DNA of 64,000 nucleotides from CAVQOB01 sp963714325 (GTDB lineage Bacteria > Pseudomonadota > Alphaproteobacteria > Rhizobiales > Hyphomicrobiaceae). Positions 26,845 to 35,136 of this stretch are shown in pieces. Both the position numbers and the translations under genes were made by a program. Location: the NCBI GenBank assembly GCA_963714325.1, contig CAVQOB010000021.1, forward strand, positions 12,716 to 76,715. Reading direction: 5' to 3'. A model generated the notes under the pieces. It was given only the letters and a program-made list of their open reading frames with translations, made no database searches and was not told where the DNA came from. The stretch's first letter is position 1. The number at the start of each line of letters is the position of its first letter.

Positions 26845-27141
26845 ATGGCACGCTCATTGTCCAAGCCGATCTCAATCACCGCCGCCGCATTTGCTCTGAC
26901 GATGCTGGCCGGCGCCACGCTCCCCGGTGCCGTGACACCGGCTGAAGCGAAGAAAATCTTCATCGTCAAGCACGGCCATCATGGTCACCACGGCTACCAC
27001 GGTTATCGCCGCTACGGTTACGCCCCGATATTTTACGCAGCAAGCGGCTATGGCGGCGGGTGCTACTGGCTGAAACAACGCGCCCACAACACCGGTAACG
27101 CCTATTGGTGGAACCGCTACAACGCCTGCATCGGCAATTGA
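26845..27141 (+). CDS. Small secreted Gly/His/Tyr-rich protein
   Basis: 98 residues with a very strong Shine-Dalgarno (AAGGAGAA). Signal peptide ITAAAFALTMLAGATLPGAV, cleavage probably after PAEA. The middle is HGHHGHHGYHGYRRYGYAP, a His/Gly/Tyr repeat, and the end CYWLKQRAHNTGNAYWWNRY carries two cysteines with a tail (CYW near residue 73, C near 95). This C-terminal block is common in short exported proteins of rhizobia and relatives, whose function is not known. The histidine-rich part could bind metal; that is inference. Confidence 0.82.
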   Translation: MARSLSKPISITAAAFALTMLAGATLPGAVTPAEAKKIFIVKHGHHGHHGYHGYRRYGYAPIFYAASGYGGGCYWLKQRAHNTGNAYWWNRYNACIGN

Positions 27142-27920
27142 ACGATCGGCGTGACGCATTGGCCGCCGCCCGCCGTCCCCAACCGCATCGGCGGTCATCG
27201 CGCAGCCCTCGCCATCCCCCGGGCGACGGGCTGCGCAGTCCGGCTGAGCAGATGGTCCGCCGGCTCGATGCGATGCACATTCTATTTGGCGTGCCTGACT
27301 ACTTGGCGTGCCTGTGTCCGCATTGCTCCCCCGCTTTGTCAAAGCTATCGCCACCAGACTGCCGGAGCTCAGGCTGCGCAAGCGTGGCCGGACGGAGATC
27401 AGCGGGGTATGGCACCAGGACGAGCATACCCTCGCAGCGTGAGCCTCGTGCCCACCTTCCCCATCATCGGGGGTGTATTGCTCGACACCTGCAGCCCGCC
27501 GCGCCCATTGTACAAGTGGCCAGGTGCGGGATTCGCCAGTTCGTGAGCGCCGGCCATTGAAGGTAGTGGGCACAGGGCTGGGCTAATCAGTTGGTAAGCG
27601 GCTGGAACCCGGTTGGATCACCGATGTTTGAACGGCCTTCAGCTTAACCAAGGCGGCCGGCTGCCGGTTCGAAGTCGATTTCGAGGGTGATGCACCGGAG
27701 TTGCAACCTAAGATAGCGATTGCGGCCACAAGGAGCGTCGCTGGATGGCCTCGCGAGAGTGTCCGCACTCACATAGCCAACCCCTTGGTAAATCGCTGTA
27801 AATGGCCTCTAAAGCGTCCTGGTGCGATTAACCCTGTTTGGGCGGAAAAAGCGCCGGAGTGCGTTGGACATGCGGTCTTTACCGAACCCTGGCTGGTGCA
27901 ACCCGTTTTTTGGCGGAGGG
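27142..27920. other. Long gap with one doubtful small lipoprotein
   Basis: 779 bases. The only candidate gene is the short lipoprotein-like frame at 27583-27768 on the - strand. The 12-base word TTGGCGTGCCTG occurs twice, 17 bases apart, near 27285-27315. The rest shows nothing recognisable. Confidence 0.5.
27583..27768 (-). CDS. Doubtful small lipoprotein
   Basis: 61 residues starting at GTG. The N-terminus RTLSRGHPATLLVAAIAILG ends in a lipobox-like LGC, followed by a Ser/Pro-rich tail. Small alphaproteobacterial lipoproteins of this kind exist, but the ribosome site is distant (AAGGGG about 12 bases away) and no family can be named. Confidence 0.3.
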   Translation of the reverse strand: MRTLSRGHPATLLVAAIAILGCNSGASPSKSTSNRQPAALVKLKAVQTSVIQPGSSRLPTD

Positions 27921-30068
27921 TCATCCCTGCGAAGGCCGCCGGGCCGGCAAGGCTGCGACGGCGGCGAGGAAGCGGTCGCCGGCCTGGCCATCGCCACCCC
28001 AATTGTAGGCGTCCTTAAATGCGGCCCGCGCCGACCTTGCGTTGGGCCAATACCAGCCCTCGGCGAGCAACCGCACGAGAGTCGACCCGACGTCCGCGAC
28101 GGAGGTCGCGACGGCGGCAACGCCAAGTGCTGCATAGTCGTTGGCCGGAAACGGCGCGCCGCTCGTGTTGATGACCATCACCGGGCGATCCATCAGGATG
28201 GCGTGCGCACCCGACGTCGAATAATCGGTGATCACAACGTCAGCTGCGGTGATCGCGTCGATGATGCTGCCAGCATCGCTGACGACGACGCGATCGTCGC
28301 CATAGGCACTGAGATAACCGATATAAGCTTTGCCGCCGAGGCTGGGGTGCGGCCGCACGATCAAACCCGTCGATCCACCTGGTTCGACGCAGACGTCGAG
28401 GATCGCACGAAGAATATCGGCCTCGTCGCTGTTGAAGCCTGACGTTGCGAACAAGATCAGTCGCGGCTTTCGGGCGGCAAGGCGTCCGTCGGCGGCAATG
28501 GTACGCCGCGCTGCGTCACGTGTTCCGCCCAATGCGCGATCAAGCGCGAGATTGCCAACGAGTGTCAGTCGACTTTGATCGATGCCGATCGATGCGAAGG
28601 CATCACGGCACTGCGTTCCATAGCATCCGATAATGTCAAATGCGTCCCAGCCGACGAGGGATGCATGGTTGCCTGAAATCGTCACGGTCGGCATGCTCGC
28701 GATCGGCAGGCCGAGCGCTTTCGCGGCTTGCAAAGCAGCCATGCCATGGTGGCTCCAATGCGGCACGACCAGGACACAGGTAGCGCCGGTTTCGTTGAGC
28801 CAGTCGCGCAGGTATTCGGCACGACCGTAAGCGGGGCGTGCGGCGCCATCGATGAAAGCTGGATCTGTCAGCCGGTCCAGGCAAAAACGAAGCGCACGTT
28901 CGCCGACGGAGTGCGAGGGGTGAGCACCGCGCGACACTGCCGTCAGGGCGGCAACGTCGAGAATTTGGCTGAAACGCGCCGCAAAATCCGAGCCATGTGC
29001 GAGTTTAAGCGGTGGCCTCGCCACGTCAATGCGACGGCACATATTCGCCAGCAGCGATCTCGCAACGGCGGTGCCGGTCATCACTATCAAAGGTGTACCG
29101 CGAGCGTGCGCTGCCGCAACGAGGTTTTCGACGGCCGTCCAATAGACGAGGCGAGGATTGGCGTCAGTAACGAGAACCGGATGATACGCTGTCGCACGCC
29201 GGATTGATGTCGTGTCTTGGGTGCCCTGCTCGCGCGCAATGCGTGGGGAAAGCGTTGATCGGGCTAGATGAGTTTTAGCCGCGTCGACAGCGACAGAGAT
29301 GGGGTGCTCGACAGCTGGCGTCGAGAGGTCGACGATGTCGTAACTATTCCGTGCCGTGATCGCAAGGGCCGGCATGCCGGTGGCCTGCCGCAATGCATCG
29401 AGACAAACCGCGATCGCGCTGCGATTGCTCTCGACGGCCAGAACAACGCATCGTGCGCCAGCGGTTGCGGCGAAAGTCACGCACGCTGCTGCGCGCAGCG
29501 CCGCGATCACGCCAGCATGCAGTTCAAGGGCCGCACACTCGAAGGCGTCGAGTTGGCCAGTAGGTTGGCCAGCATCATGAGCTGCGCCCCGTCCGGCATG
29601 TCGAACAGCCCTCAGTCGTGACAACGCATCGTGCGCCGCTTCGTGATTGGCAAGATCGATTTGTGGATCGAGCCAAGCGCTCTGCAGGTTCCAGATGCGC
29701 GCCGAGCCGCAATGCGCGCGCGCGTCTTCCTCGCTCGCTCGGTCTGCGACGATGAGGCCAACGGCGCCAGCGAGTTGCGGCCGTGCAGCGAGATCGCGGG
29801 CCAGCGCTTTGAGCAAATGCAAATCAGGTCCGGCGTCGCTATAAACCAGGCTCGGCGTCTTTCCGTCATCGCAGAGGGCAAGAACGCGAGTGCCGTCGCT
29901 GCCTCGTCTACGCAGACGCAGGCTATGATAGTGGTGCAGCGCGCTATCTCGGGCGCCGACGAGCCGGTGATAGGCACTGCGCGCGAACTCCTCGGTCACG
30001 ACGGAGCGCCGGACGAGACGAACGATGTGTGCACGTAGCGCCGAGCTTAGTTCGGGGCGTAGGGACAT
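27921..30068 (-). CDS. Large CDP-glycerol glycerophosphotransferase-like / capsule-type glycosyltransferase
   Basis: 715 residues from ATG; GTG at 30077 is an alternative. The first 300 residues are not recognisable. The C-terminal 320 residues look like a GT-B-type polymer transferase: VGNLALDRAL, then RKPRLILFATSGFN, GLIVRPHPSLGGKAYI and the conserved acceptor/donor region DAITAADVVITDYSTSGAHA with MDRPVMVIN. This last motif (D..I.DYS....E/A) is shared by CDP-glycerol transferases and related surface-polysaccharide enzymes. Last gene of the - strand nonulosonate operon, so it may transfer or polymerise the acid. No signal peptide or helices. Confidence 0.6.
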   Translation of the reverse strand: MSLRPELSSALRAHIVRLVRRSVVTEEFARSAYHRLVGARDSALHHYHSLRLRRRGSDGTRVLALCDDGKTPSLVYSDAGPDLHLLKALARDLAARPQLAGAVGLIVADRASEEDARAHCGSARIWNLQSAWLDPQIDLANHEAAHDALSRLRAVRHAGRGAAHDAGQPTGQLDAFECAALELHAGVIAALRAAACVTFAATAGARCVVLAVESNRSAIAVCLDALRQATGMPALAITARNSYDIVDLSTPAVEHPISVAVDAAKTHLARSTLSPRIAREQGTQDTTSIRRATAYHPVLVTDANPRLVYWTAVENLVAAAHARGTPLIVMTGTAVARSLLANMCRRIDVARPPLKLAHGSDFAARFSQILDVAALTAVSRGAHPSHSVGERALRFCLDRLTDPAFIDGAARPAYGRAEYLRDWLNETGATCVLVVPHWSHHGMAALQAAKALGLPIASMPTVTISGNHASLVGWDAFDIIGCYGTQCRDAFASIGIDQSRLTLVGNLALDRALGGTRDAARRTIAADGRLAARKPRLILFATSGFNSDEADILRAILDVCVEPGGSTGLIVRPHPSLGGKAYIGYLSAYGDDRVVVSDAGSIIDAITAADVVITDYSTSGAHAILMDRPVMVINTSGAPFPANDYAALGVAAVATSVADVGSTLVRLLAEGWYWPNARSARAAFKDAYNWGGDGQAGDRFLAAVAALPARRPSQG

Positions 30069-30144
30069 CTTCCTCACGACAGTTCAACAGCGGCGTTGCC
30101 GGCTTCACGCGATCCGCGGGGCAGCAGTGTGCATCCGATACCGG

Positions 30145-31236
30145 TCAGGACTGGTCCGGCATCACGATGAAGGCACCCGCGTCGTAATCTCGATCGGCGA
30201 CGCGGGATCGATTCAAATCCCAATAGCGCATCGGCGACAATCCGCCACCCGGTCGCAGGGCGCCGATCGCTGTGTCGCCTAATCGGGTGCCAGCGCGAAT
30301 ATCGGCGATCGCGACCAAACTGCGCCGCGCCACGGCCATCGTATCGCGCTCGCTGGCGGTTGGAGCTTTCTCAGGCCGGCCGAGGGCTGCGGTGACCTCG
30401 CGGATCTGGCGGACCAGCTCTTTGAGGTCACCCGGCTCGAGCGATGCCTTGTGGTCCGGACCGGGCTGGTTGCGGTCGAGCGTGAAATGCTTCTCGATCG
30501 CCACCGCGCCGAGCGCCACCGCCGCCAGGCTGACATGCAACCCGTCGCTGTGATCGGAGTAGCCAACCGGCAAGCCGAAGTGATCGGCGATCGTCGCCAT
30601 CGCTCTGAGATTGAGATCGGAGGCCGGCGCTGGGTAAGCACTCGTGCAATGCAGGATGCTGACCTTGCCGGCCAGCGCGTCGCGACCTGCTGACGTTGCA
30701 AACACCGCCCGCATCTCATCGAGTCCGGTTGGCTCCCGCTTCGTCGTGTAGCCGAACGCCAGCACCGCCAGCGCATCACCTATCTCGTCGAGATTGGCCA
30801 TGCCGGTCGAGAGAATGATTGGCAATTCCGTCCGCGCCATGGCGAGCAGGAACGGGCCGTTGGTGATCTCGCCCGATGGCGACTTCATCCGCTTCACGCG
30901 CACCCGATGGGCCAGCAGGTCGAGGCTCGGATAGTCGAACGGCGTCGACATGAACTCGATTTTGCGGCGCTCGCATTGATCCCTGATCGCCGCGAAATCG
31001 GTGTCCGTCAGCTCGAGCGCTTTCAGCATCGCGAGCTGGCCCTCGGCAGCACCCGTCTCGCGCGCCTGATAGGCAGCCTTGCGAGCACTCGCAGCGGCGA
31101 CCTCGGCCGCCTTGAAAGTCTGAAATTTCACCGCGTCGGCGCCGGCGTCGGCGGCGGCCGTCACCAGATCGAGCGCACGCGGTAGTGATCCGTTGTGGTT
31201 CACGCCAGCTTCAGCAATGAAGAAAACGTCTGTCAT
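30145..31236 (-). CDS. neuB: N-acetylneuraminate/legionaminate synthase family protein (canonical NeuB)
   Basis: 363 residues from the ATG giving MTDVFFIAEAGVNHNGS. The TIM barrel carries the family signatures IAEAGVNHNG, KFQTFKA, SDHSDG and AIEKHFTLDRNQPGPDHKASLEP; the C-terminal SAF (antifreeze-like) domain covers about 300-360 (RRSLVAIADIRAGTRL). NeuB enzymes condense PEP with a hexosamine such as ManNAc or its 2,4-diacetamido-trideoxy form to give a nine-carbon sugar. With legB, legC and legG on the other strand, legionaminate synthase (LegI) is the likeliest role; pseudaminate synthase is possible. Confidence 0.9.
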   Translation of the reverse strand: MTDVFFIAEAGVNHNGSLPRALDLVTAAADAGADAVKFQTFKAAEVAAASARKAAYQARETGAAEGQLAMLKALELTDTDFAAIRDQCERRKIEFMSTPFDYPSLDLLAHRVRVKRMKSPSGEITNGPFLLAMARTELPIILSTGMANLDEIGDALAVLAFGYTTKREPTGLDEMRAVFATSAGRDALAGKVSILHCTSAYPAPASDLNLRAMATIADHFGLPVGYSDHSDGLHVSLAAVALGAVAIEKHFTLDRNQPGPDHKASLEPGDLKELVRQIREVTAALGRPEKAPTASERDTMAVARRSLVAIADIRAGTRLGDTAIGALRPGGGLSPMRYWDLNRSRVADRDYDAGAFIVMPDQS

Positions 31237-31279
31237 CTGTGTCTCGCCGACCTTGCTGCTCGGTTGTCGCCATGCATTC

Positions 31280-31885
31280 TTAGAGCGTCTTGACGACGCG
31301 CGCCGGCACGCCGCCGACCTGGACCGCGTCACCGATATCCTTGGTCACCAGCGATCCGGCCATGACGGTGACGTCGCGGCCGATGGTGATGCTCGGCACC
31401 ACAGCACTTTTGATGCCAAAAAAGCAATTGGCGCCAACAAAGACCGTGCCGCCGAACGAGACGCCCGGCGCAATCTGCGTATGGTCGCCGATGACGCAGT
31501 CGTGGTCGACGCCCGACAGCGTATTGATGATGGTGTTGGCACCGATCACCGCGCGCGCATTGACGACGACGCCGGGGCAGAGCACGGCGCCATCGCCGAT
31601 CCGCGCGTCGCCGGCAACGAAGGCGTTCGGCGCGATGCAGGCGGCAGGGCGGATGCCAGCCGCAACCAGTTGATCGTAGATGCGGCGGCGGACGCTATTG
31701 CTGCCGAGCCCCATGTAGACGGGGTGTGCGCGATGCGTGTCAAGCCCGGCAAAGTAATCCACCTCGCTGATCTGATCGCCCGCCGTGGCTTCGGGTACAA
31801 TAAACACCACGTCGGCCGCCAGCAACGACGCTACCACGCGGGCGTGGCCGCCTCCGCCAAAGACATAGGCGCGTCGTCGGGACAT
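31280..31885 (-). CDS. NeuD/PglD/LegH-type acyltransferase with left-handed beta-helix
   Basis: 201 residues from ATG with AAAGG upstream. An N-terminal Rossmann-like half starts RRAYVFGGGGHARVVASLLA. From about 90 on there are hexapeptide repeats (IGDGAVLCPGVVVNARAVIG, then NTIINTLSGVDHDCVIGD with the catalytic-type histidine of VDHDC). This is the build of PglD, NeuD and LegH sugar O/N-acetyltransferases. In the legionaminate route the missing step after LegC is acetylation of the 4-amino sugar by LegH, and this is the only candidate in the locus. Confidence 0.85.
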   Translation of the reverse strand: MSRRRAYVFGGGGHARVVASLLAADVVFIVPEATAGDQISEVDYFAGLDTHRAHPVYMGLGSNSVRRRIYDQLVAAGIRPAACIAPNAFVAGDARIGDGAVLCPGVVVNARAVIGANTIINTLSGVDHDCVIGDHTQIAPGVSFGGTVFVGANCFFGIKSAVVPSITIGRDVTVMAGSLVTKDIGDAVQVGGVPARVVKTL

Positions 31886-31917
31886 GTCTGCCTTTCGTGC
31901 GAGCCTTGAGTGCGAGG

Positions 31918-33255
31918 CTAATTGAACTTCCGGAACACCGGCTTCACGATTGGGCCGGAGATGAGATCGCTGGCGCCCTTGTCGATGGCCTGCTTGATGA
32001 CAGCGAGACTTTCCCTTGCCGCCGAGACGGTTCTCGCGACGTGTTCGGGCTTGTGGCTCCACGACGGCGCGATGTAGTTGATGATCACGCCGCGCTTGAT
32101 CATTTCCTGCAGGAAAAGCGTGCGCAGCGGCATCGACGCGGTTCCGTCCGCCTCATAGAAGGCGTACCACGGACTGCAGGCAACACCCTGCGCCTTGAAC
32201 CGCGATGCGGGCACGCCGGCTTCGGCCGCGACAGTATTCAGCCCCTCGACCAACGTGCTGCCGATTGACCACATCGTTTCGATGACCGGCTCGGTCTTGA
32301 AGATGCGCAAGGTTTCGCGCGCTGCGGCGATGGCGTGGTTCTCGGCGCTGTGTGTGCCCGACAGCAGGAAGACGCGCGGGCGCTTGCTCTTGATCCCACC
32401 GGCTTCCATGATCTCGCGGCGACCGACGAGGGCTGCGAACGAGAAGCCATTGGCCATGCCCTTGCCAAACGTGCCGAGATCCGCTTCAATGCCGTAGTGC
32501 GCCTGCGCGCCCTGCGCGTGCCAGCGAAATCCGGTGATCATTTCATCGATGCACAACACCGCGCCGTGCTTGGTGCACAAATCACGCACGGCCTGCAGAT
32601 ACCCCGGCGGCGGATCGGCCATGGTGGCTGCTTCCATGATCACGCAGGCGATCTGGCCGGGATGGGCGTCGAACAGCTTTTCGAGTGCGTCGATGCGGCC
32701 GTAGGGGAATGTCAGCGAGCGGGTGCGGTCGGCTTCGGGGATGCCGGCGTCGACGATGGTCGTGCCGATGAACCAGTCGTCGAAGGAGAAGAACGGGTGA
32801 TCCTTGCAGAGCGCCACGTAGTCGCGGCCGGTGTAGGCGCGCGCCAGCTTGATGGCTGCACTCGTCACGTTCGATCCGTTCTTGGCATACTTCACCATCT
32901 CGGCGTAGCGCGGCAAATGATCAAGCAGCTCTTCCGCGTACTCGGTCTCGATGAATGAGGGGCGGCCGAAGTTCGAGCCCTTGTGGATCTGCGCGATCGC
33001 CGCGTCGTTCACCCGCTTGATGCCATACCCGAGCGACATGGAGCGCAGCCCCATCGTCCAATCCAGGAAGGAGCGGCCATCGCGGGCCAAAACTTCGACG
33101 CCTTTGCCCTCTTCCAGATGCCCTGGCGCGTTGGCCGGGAATTGGTCATCGCCCTTTGAATAGGTGTGTGCGCCGCCGGGGATGACGCGATGCGAACGCT
33201 CAGAGTTGTTCGAGTTGGTGCGGGGGCTCGGCTCCGGCATCGGTTGGGATTTCAT
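31918..33255 (-). CDS. Glutamate-1-semialdehyde aminomutase-like class III aminotransferase
   Basis: 445 residues with GGAG before the ATG. Class III fold-type I features: SHRVIPGGAHTYSKGD at the start as in HemL, NGSNVTSAAIKLARAYTGRD, the PLP aspartate in VLCIDEMITGFRW and the PLP lysine in LGTFGKGMANGFS. A housekeeping HemL would not sit inside a sugar operon, and HemL-like aminotransferases of this kind recur in nonulosonate and surface-sugar loci. The substrate is probably a keto sugar or a short keto acid; not known. Confidence 0.82.
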   Translation of the reverse strand: MKSQPMPEPSPRTNSNNSERSHRVIPGGAHTYSKGDDQFPANAPGHLEEGKGVEVLARDGRSFLDWTMGLRSMSLGYGIKRVNDAAIAQIHKGSNFGRPSFIETEYAEELLDHLPRYAEMVKYAKNGSNVTSAAIKLARAYTGRDYVALCKDHPFFSFDDWFIGTTIVDAGIPEADRTRSLTFPYGRIDALEKLFDAHPGQIACVIMEAATMADPPPGYLQAVRDLCTKHGAVLCIDEMITGFRWHAQGAQAHYGIEADLGTFGKGMANGFSFAALVGRREIMEAGGIKSKRPRVFLLSGTHSAENHAIAAARETLRIFKTEPVIETMWSIGSTLVEGLNTVAAEAGVPASRFKAQGVACSPWYAFYEADGTASMPLRTLFLQEMIKRGVIINYIAPSWSHKPEHVARTVSAARESLAVIKQAIDKGASDLISGPIVKPVFRKFN

Positions 33256-33317
33256 CGTCTGTGCTCCACAGTGTGGCGGCAGCCGTTCCAAGCTACCCGT
33301 CCAGGCGATTTTATCAG

Positions 33318-34319
33318 CTACACGCTTTGAAGAGTTTTGTCTGAACGTTCAGCCGCCAGCAGCAGTTCCAGTGTTGCGTGATCGTCCTCGAGGCTATTGC
33401 CCCACGCCTTCTCGCCGCGGATCGCCGCGAGATAGGCCGCGATCTCTTCGTCATACATGGCTTCGTTCGACATCTCCGAATAGCCTTTTTCGATGCGCGG
33501 CGCGGGCTCGGCAAATGTTGTCCACTGCTTGGCTTTGACGTCGTAGAGTTTGAGTTCCTTAGCCGTCAGCGACCACTCCAGCGTGCCTTCTTCGCCCAGG
33601 ATGCGAATATTGCGGACCGGCGCGCGGGCCAGCACATCGACCTGTACGTGGCCGATGACGCCCCGATCGTAGCCGATCAGCACGTGGTAGACATCGTCGA
33701 TATCGCAATCGAGCTTCGATAGCTTGCCCTTCATGGCGGTGACGCGGCGACCTTTGTCGCCAACCAGCCAGTTCACCCAGGTGAGCTCGAACGGCACGAT
33801 CTCGCGGCAGGCGCCGGTTTCGCGACGGCTGACGTAGAAGGTACGGTAGTCTTCTTCGGGGTGCCAATCCGGGAGCCACTGGCCGCAATGGTGGGTGTAA
33901 GTCAGGATCCGGCCGATGCGGCCAGCGTCGATCAGTTCTTTCATCTTTTTGATCGATGGCTGGTAGCGCATCGTGCACGACGGCGCCGCGACGACCTTCG
34001 TAGTCTTCGCCAATTTGGCGACTTCAAGCAGGCCGTCCGTCGACGTGCCGGCTTCCGCAAAGAAGTGCTTTCCTGCCTCGACGGCTGATTTGGCGTAACC
34101 CATGTGCAGGTTGGGCGGCGTCGAGATGACGAGCGCTGCCGGATTGGCCTTCATGCCCTCGTCGAACGTCGCCACTGTCTTGATGCTGTAAGTCGTCTCG
34201 ACCTCCTGACGGCGCTCGGCCTTCAGATCAAAACCGATGATGTCGGTGACGCCGGCGCGTTTGAGATTGCGAATGCGGCGTTTGCCCATGGAGCCAAGGC
34301 CGACGATCAAGACTTTCAC
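33318..34319 (-). CDS. Gfo/Idh/MocA family oxidoreductase
   Basis: 333 residues from GTG, chosen because GGAGGG lies six to seven bases upstream of it but directly abuts the TTG two codons earlier. N-terminal NAD(P) fold VLIVGLGSMGKRRIRNLKRA, then VISTPPNLH and the EAGTSTDG segment, where many relatives have EKP (the lysine is replaced). The C-terminal half has the beta-sheet substrate domain. Within the operon it would oxidise or reduce a sugar or sugar nucleotide. The missing EKP lysine suggests altered chemistry. Confidence 0.85.
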   Translation of the reverse strand: MKVLIVGLGSMGKRRIRNLKRAGVTDIIGFDLKAERRQEVETTYSIKTVATFDEGMKANPAALVISTPPNLHMGYAKSAVEAGKHFFAEAGTSTDGLLEVAKLAKTTKVVAAPSCTMRYQPSIKKMKELIDAGRIGRILTYTHHCGQWLPDWHPEEDYRTFYVSRRETGACREIVPFELTWVNWLVGDKGRRVTAMKGKLSKLDCDIDDVYHVLIGYDRGVIGHVQVDVLARAPVRNIRILGEEGTLEWSLTAKELKLYDVKAKQWTTFAEPAPRIEKGYSEMSNEAMYDEEIAAYLAAIRGEKAWGNSLEDDHATLELLLAAERSDKTLQSV

Positions 34320-34360
34320 AGGCAATCCCTCCAGCAGATGTCACGTGGTCCCGTTACCGT

Positions 34361-35110
34361 TCACCGCGCGGCGGCAATGGTTTTCTTCAAGTTCTCTTCG
34401 TAGACTTTTTGGGCGCCTGCGTTGATCGCGGCAATTTCAGGCTTGCGCTTTAATAGATCCGCGATGGCGTCGAACGAAAAGATCTGGCCGGGCTTATAGA
34501 GTTCCTCGAACACGCGTTCGAAAAACGCCAGATCCTCGGGATAATCGAGCGTCATGCGCCACTCCGGATGCGCCCAGGCTGGTGGCGGCGGCAGCATCGT
34601 CGACGTGAAGGCGGGGTTGCCGGTGAAGTAGCGCCCCCAGATCTCGGTGTCATGTTCCTTCTTCGTCGCGACGACAGTCGCCAGCGCCGGGATGTTGACG
34701 CCAAAGCCGGTGACGCCAACCGGCAGACCGTCGACGATGATGAAATCGCCGCCATGGGCGCGCCGTTCTGCGATGATGCGGCCGATCACCGTCGGGTCGC
34801 AGAAGACGTCGTCGCCATCGACGACGACGGCAAAGTCCACGTCATATTGCTTCGCAGCATCGAGATATCGGGTCAGCTTGTCGTCTTCGCTACCTTGAAA
34901 TCCCTCAATGCCGTTCGCTCGCGCGACGTCGGCCAGTGCCGAGTTATCGGGATGCACCGAGGTCGTCAGCGCAACCAGATCGGCGCCGGGTGCGGTGCAC
35001 ACCCGGTCGATGATGTGTTCGATCACGCTGCGTCCCTTAATGGCATGGAAGGTCTTGCCGGGTAATCGCCGCGCCTTATTCCGTGCCGAAATGAAGATGG
35101 CCGTACGCAT
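34361..35110 (-). CDS. CMP-nonulosonate cytidylyltransferase (NeuA/LegF-like)
   Basis: 249 residues with AAGGAA seven bases before the ATG. N-terminal nucleotide motif AIFISARNKARRLPGKTF (the CTP site of acylneuraminate cytidylyltransferases), then ADLVALTTSVHPDN and the VVVDGDDVFCDP metal region. It activates a nine-carbon acid with CTP for transfer. It sits between the two-gene pair NeuB2 and the oxidoreductase, and as the only cytidylyltransferase seen must serve both synthases or mainly the divergent one. Somewhat divergent, also like KdsB/SpsF proteins. Confidence 0.82.
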   Translation of the reverse strand: MRTAIFISARNKARRLPGKTFHAIKGRSVIEHIIDRVCTAPGADLVALTTSVHPDNSALADVARANGIEGFQGSEDDKLTRYLDAAKQYDVDFAVVVDGDDVFCDPTVIGRIIAERRAHGGDFIIVDGLPVGVTGFGVNIPALATVVATKKEHDTEIWGRYFTGNPAFTSTMLPPPPAWAHPEWRMTLDYPEDLAFFERVFEELYKPGQIFSFDAIADLLKRKPEIAAINAGAQKVYEENLKKTIAAAR

Positions 35111-35136
35111 GCATTGTTCCTTTGCTGGCGTCGCCG

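Noticed and set aside
27142..27580. Overlapping + strand frames of about 130-150 codons downstream of the small secreted protein
   Set aside because: No start signal, motif or hydrophobic segment, and composition is that of random GC-rich DNA.
31918..33255. Calling the class III aminotransferase a housekeeping hemL
   Set aside because: Its place inside a sugar operon and partner genes make a haem role unlikely in spite of the sequence resemblance.
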